Part shown: positions 22,782 to 24,234 of the stretch, in pieces | How the letters are laid out: every line of letters begins with the position of its first letter | Position numbering within the stretch: position 1 is the first letter of the stretch | IMG/VR virus record: IMGVR_UViG_3300035564_000053 | Span: 1-24,234 of that record | Direction: 5' to 3' (one strand) | Length of the DNA: 24,234 nt | Origin: a virus | Position numbers and translations under genes: made by a program | The notes under the pieces: generated by a model | Told to the model about the DNA's origin: nothing | The model's database searches: none | The model's input: the letters and a program-made list of their open reading frames with translations, nothing else

Positions 22782-23497
22782 ACGGTATCAATGAACGTGA
22801 CGTAGGGCAGGCGATAAACGCGCTCATCCTGAATGTGCTCTCCCGCGAGATGCACACGGCGATGCCCGGGCGCGTTGAGTCTGTTCAGGGGTCGAACCCC
22901 CGCACCGTCAATGTGAAGCCGCTCTTGAAATATGCAACGGTGGACGGGAAACAAACTGAATTCGACATTATCAACGGCGTGATGCTGTTGACGTATGGAT
23001 CGACAATATCATCGGTGACCATGCCCGTGCAAAAGGGTGACCTGGTCCTTTTAATTTTCTGCGAACGGTCTACCGAGAAATGGGCCCGCGCAACCGGAGT
23101 GTCCGATTCCGAGCTCGGCCGCCAGTTTGATTTATCCGACGCGTTTGCTATTCCGTTCAACTTCGCGGCGCTCGAGAGCGGATACAACAACGAAGACATG
23201 ATCGTAAAGCACCAAAACTCAAAGATCACCATGAAGCATGGACTCACCGGCGACACGGTTGAAATAGCGAATTCAACCTCGCCTACTGGCGCAAAGGCCA
23301 CGCTGCTGCCGTCCGGAAACGTTGCAATCGAAACGGCGCCGCTCGGCCTCATTACCTTGAACGGAAAAGCGATTGCTGATGGCGGTACGCTGACGCCGCT
23401 CGATGGCGTGGTGACCGGCATGTGTTCGTGTTCCATCACCGGGGCCCCGCATCCTGTCGTCTCTCTTACGGTGCTTGCAAAAGGATTGGTACCATGA
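22778..23497 (+). CDS. Central spike protein (Gp138 N-terminal domain)
   Basis: 239 aa. The N-terminal 'REMHTAMPGRVESVQGSNPR' and 'TVNVKPLLKYATVDG', then 'SVTMPVQKGDLVLLIFCERS' and 'DLSDAFAIPFNFAA' match the Gp138 OB-fold domain of membrane-piercing spikes. A beta-rich C-terminal part follows (KITMKHGLTGDTVEIANSTS and LITLNGKAIADGGTLTPLDG), likely the trimeric spike shaft. The tip region carries MCSCSITGAPHP; Cys/His there could bind metal as in other spikes, although no HxH motif is visible. ATGA overlaps on both sides. Confidence 0.84.
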   Translation: MNGINERDVGQAINALILNVLSREMHTAMPGRVESVQGSNPRTVNVKPLLKYATVDGKQTEFDIINGVMLLTYGSTISSVTMPVQKGDLVLLIFCERSTEKWARATGVSDSELGRQFDLSDAFAIPFNFAALESGYNNEDMIVKHQNSKITMKHGLTGDTVEIANSTSPTGAKATLLPSGNVAIETAPLGLITLNGKAIADGGTLTPLDGVVTGMCSCSITGAPHPVVSLTVLAKGLVP

Positions 23498-23853
23498 TCG
23501 ACGAAGCACTTGATGTCACAACGCACGATATGGCGTATGCAAATAACGACGGATCTGTTGTCTCCGATCGTTCGCAGGTTGCCCAGAACATTGAAATCAG
23601 GCTCAGGCTTATTTACGGCGAATGGTTTCTCAATACACAGATCGGGGTCCCGTGGTTTGAAAAGGTTTTTGTGAAAAATCCCGACCTGTCGGCCGTCGAC
23701 ATCATCATCAAGTCTACCATTTCCGAAACGCCGGAAGTGGCGGGGATCGTGGCTTATTCGTCCAGTGTTGATGGTGAAAAAAGGAAATTAATCGTTTCGT
23801 TTGTGGCGTCCACGGAATATGGTACCGTATCGTTTTCAAACATGGAGCTATAA
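23494..23853 (+). CDS. Baseplate wedge protein (gp25/DUF2634-like)
   Basis: 119 aa from ATG 23494 (ATGA overlap with the spike stop). The features 'VAQNIEIRLRLIYGEWFLNT' then 'QIGVPWFEKVFVKNP', and 'IIIKSTISETPEVAGIVAYS' with a final beta strand 'FVASTEYGTVSF' are the general gp25/gpW-type wedge pattern (W-x-L-x4-G-V-P-W). The wedge links sheath to the baseplate J protein, encoded next. Full length for the family, with no anomalies. Confidence 0.8.
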   Translation: MIDEALDVTTHDMAYANNDGSVVSDRSQVAQNIEIRLRLIYGEWFLNTQIGVPWFEKVFVKNPDLSAVDIIIKSTISETPEVAGIVAYSSSVDGEKRKLIVSFVASTEYGTVSFSNMEL

Positions 23854-23855
23854 TT

Positions 23856-24234
23856 ATGCCATTTGGAATAACCGAAACCGGTTTTAATAAAATGACGCTG
23901 GCCGATATCAAGGCTGCATTTGGCGCAGCTTATTCTGCCGCTTATGGAAACCCGAACCTAGCGGACGACAGCATCATCGGGATTCGTATCGGAATCATGT
24001 CAAAGCAGATTGCTGACGTTTGGGAGGCCATGGAGGCCGTGTATAACGCTCCTTTCCCGGCAAAGGGTGATGATTCCAGCTTCCCCGACGTTATGGACCT
24101 GGTAGGCCTGCAAATGCTTCCTGCTGCCAAAACAGTGGTTACCTGCCAGCTCACCGGCGACGAGGGTACCGTTATACCCGCAGGATCGCTTATAACGAGC
24201 GCTGCGGGCGATATCTTTGAGCTGACTGCCGAGG
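23856..24234 (+). CDS. Baseplate J-like protein, C-terminus off window
   Basis: 126 codons visible from ATG 23856, running off the right edge. It reads 'FNKMTLADIKAAFGAAYSAA', 'DDSIIGIRIGIMSKQIADVW' and 'PDVMDLVGLQMLPAAKTVVT', then 'EGTVIPAGSLITSAAGDIFE', the standard N-terminus of baseplate J proteins (gp6/gpJ group). J forms the wedge ring with the gp25-like protein and triggers sheath contraction. It starts 2 nt after the wedge gene stop. Confidence 0.85.
   Translation, partial: MPFGITETGFNKMTLADIKAAFGAAYSAAYGNPNLADDSIIGIRIGIMSKQIADVWEAMEAVYNAPFPAKGDDSSFPDVMDLVGLQMLPAAKTVVTCQLTGDEGTVIPAGSLITSAAGDIFELTAE

Overview
This window is the structural half of a tailed phage or prophage genome (Caudoviricetes) with a contractile, myovirus-type tail. 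The evidence is a continuous rightward block from terminase to baseplate (2416 to the right edge), with ATGA, TGATG and TAATG stop/start overlaps and recognisable families at nearly every step: Sf6-type small terminase, large terminase, DUF1073 portal, MuF head-morphogenesis protein, DUF2213 protease/scaffold, cement protein, DUF2184 capsid, DUF4054 connector, neck terminator, DUF3383 sheath, DUF3277 tube, tail chaperone, tape measure, Dit-like protein, Pam3-type plug, hub, Gp138-type spike, gp25-like wedge and baseplate J. The host cannot be named from the sequence. No integrase, lysis or fibre gene is visible.

Left arm (1-2107, minus strand, AT-rich): a leftward operon of a phage replication-initiation-type protein, two unrecognised small proteins, and a partial protein whose visible C-terminal part is 114 consecutive codons of only GCT, GAT and TAT (Ala/Asp/Tyr). 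This last gene runs off the left edge and resembles phage/bacterial 'putative immunity protein' (Imm5-like) repeat proteins. A good minus-strand sigma70-type promoter (2247-2275) fits this operon.

Head region (2416-15496, plus strand): packaging, portal and MuF genes are followed by an inserted cassette of three tandem, divergent GT32-like glycosyltransferases and a class I methyltransferase (7214-9820), all translationally coupled, then a small protein. Next comes a promoter, structured leader and strong intrinsic terminator (10055-10200), only 29 nt before the DUF2213 gene. The DUF2213 gene carries a strong in-frame internal start (10851) that would give a separate scaffold protein. Cement, capsid and connector genes follow.

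Tail region (15496-24234): neck terminator fused to an N-terminal Ig-like domain, sheath, a near-perfect chromosomal parS-like palindrome (17413-17428), tube, an AT-rich HNH homing-type endonuclease, a tail chaperone with a canonical -1 slippery heptamer (18922-18928), tape measure and baseplate genes. Base composition jumps inside the large terminase gene (AT-rich ATPase half, GC-richer nuclease half) and drops again at the HNH gene, both pointing to mosaic assembly.

The most interesting items are the parS-like site, the coupled glycosyltransferase/methyltransferase cassette in the head operon, the attenuator-like leader or small RNA at 10090-10200, and the expanded three-codon repeat gene at the left edge.
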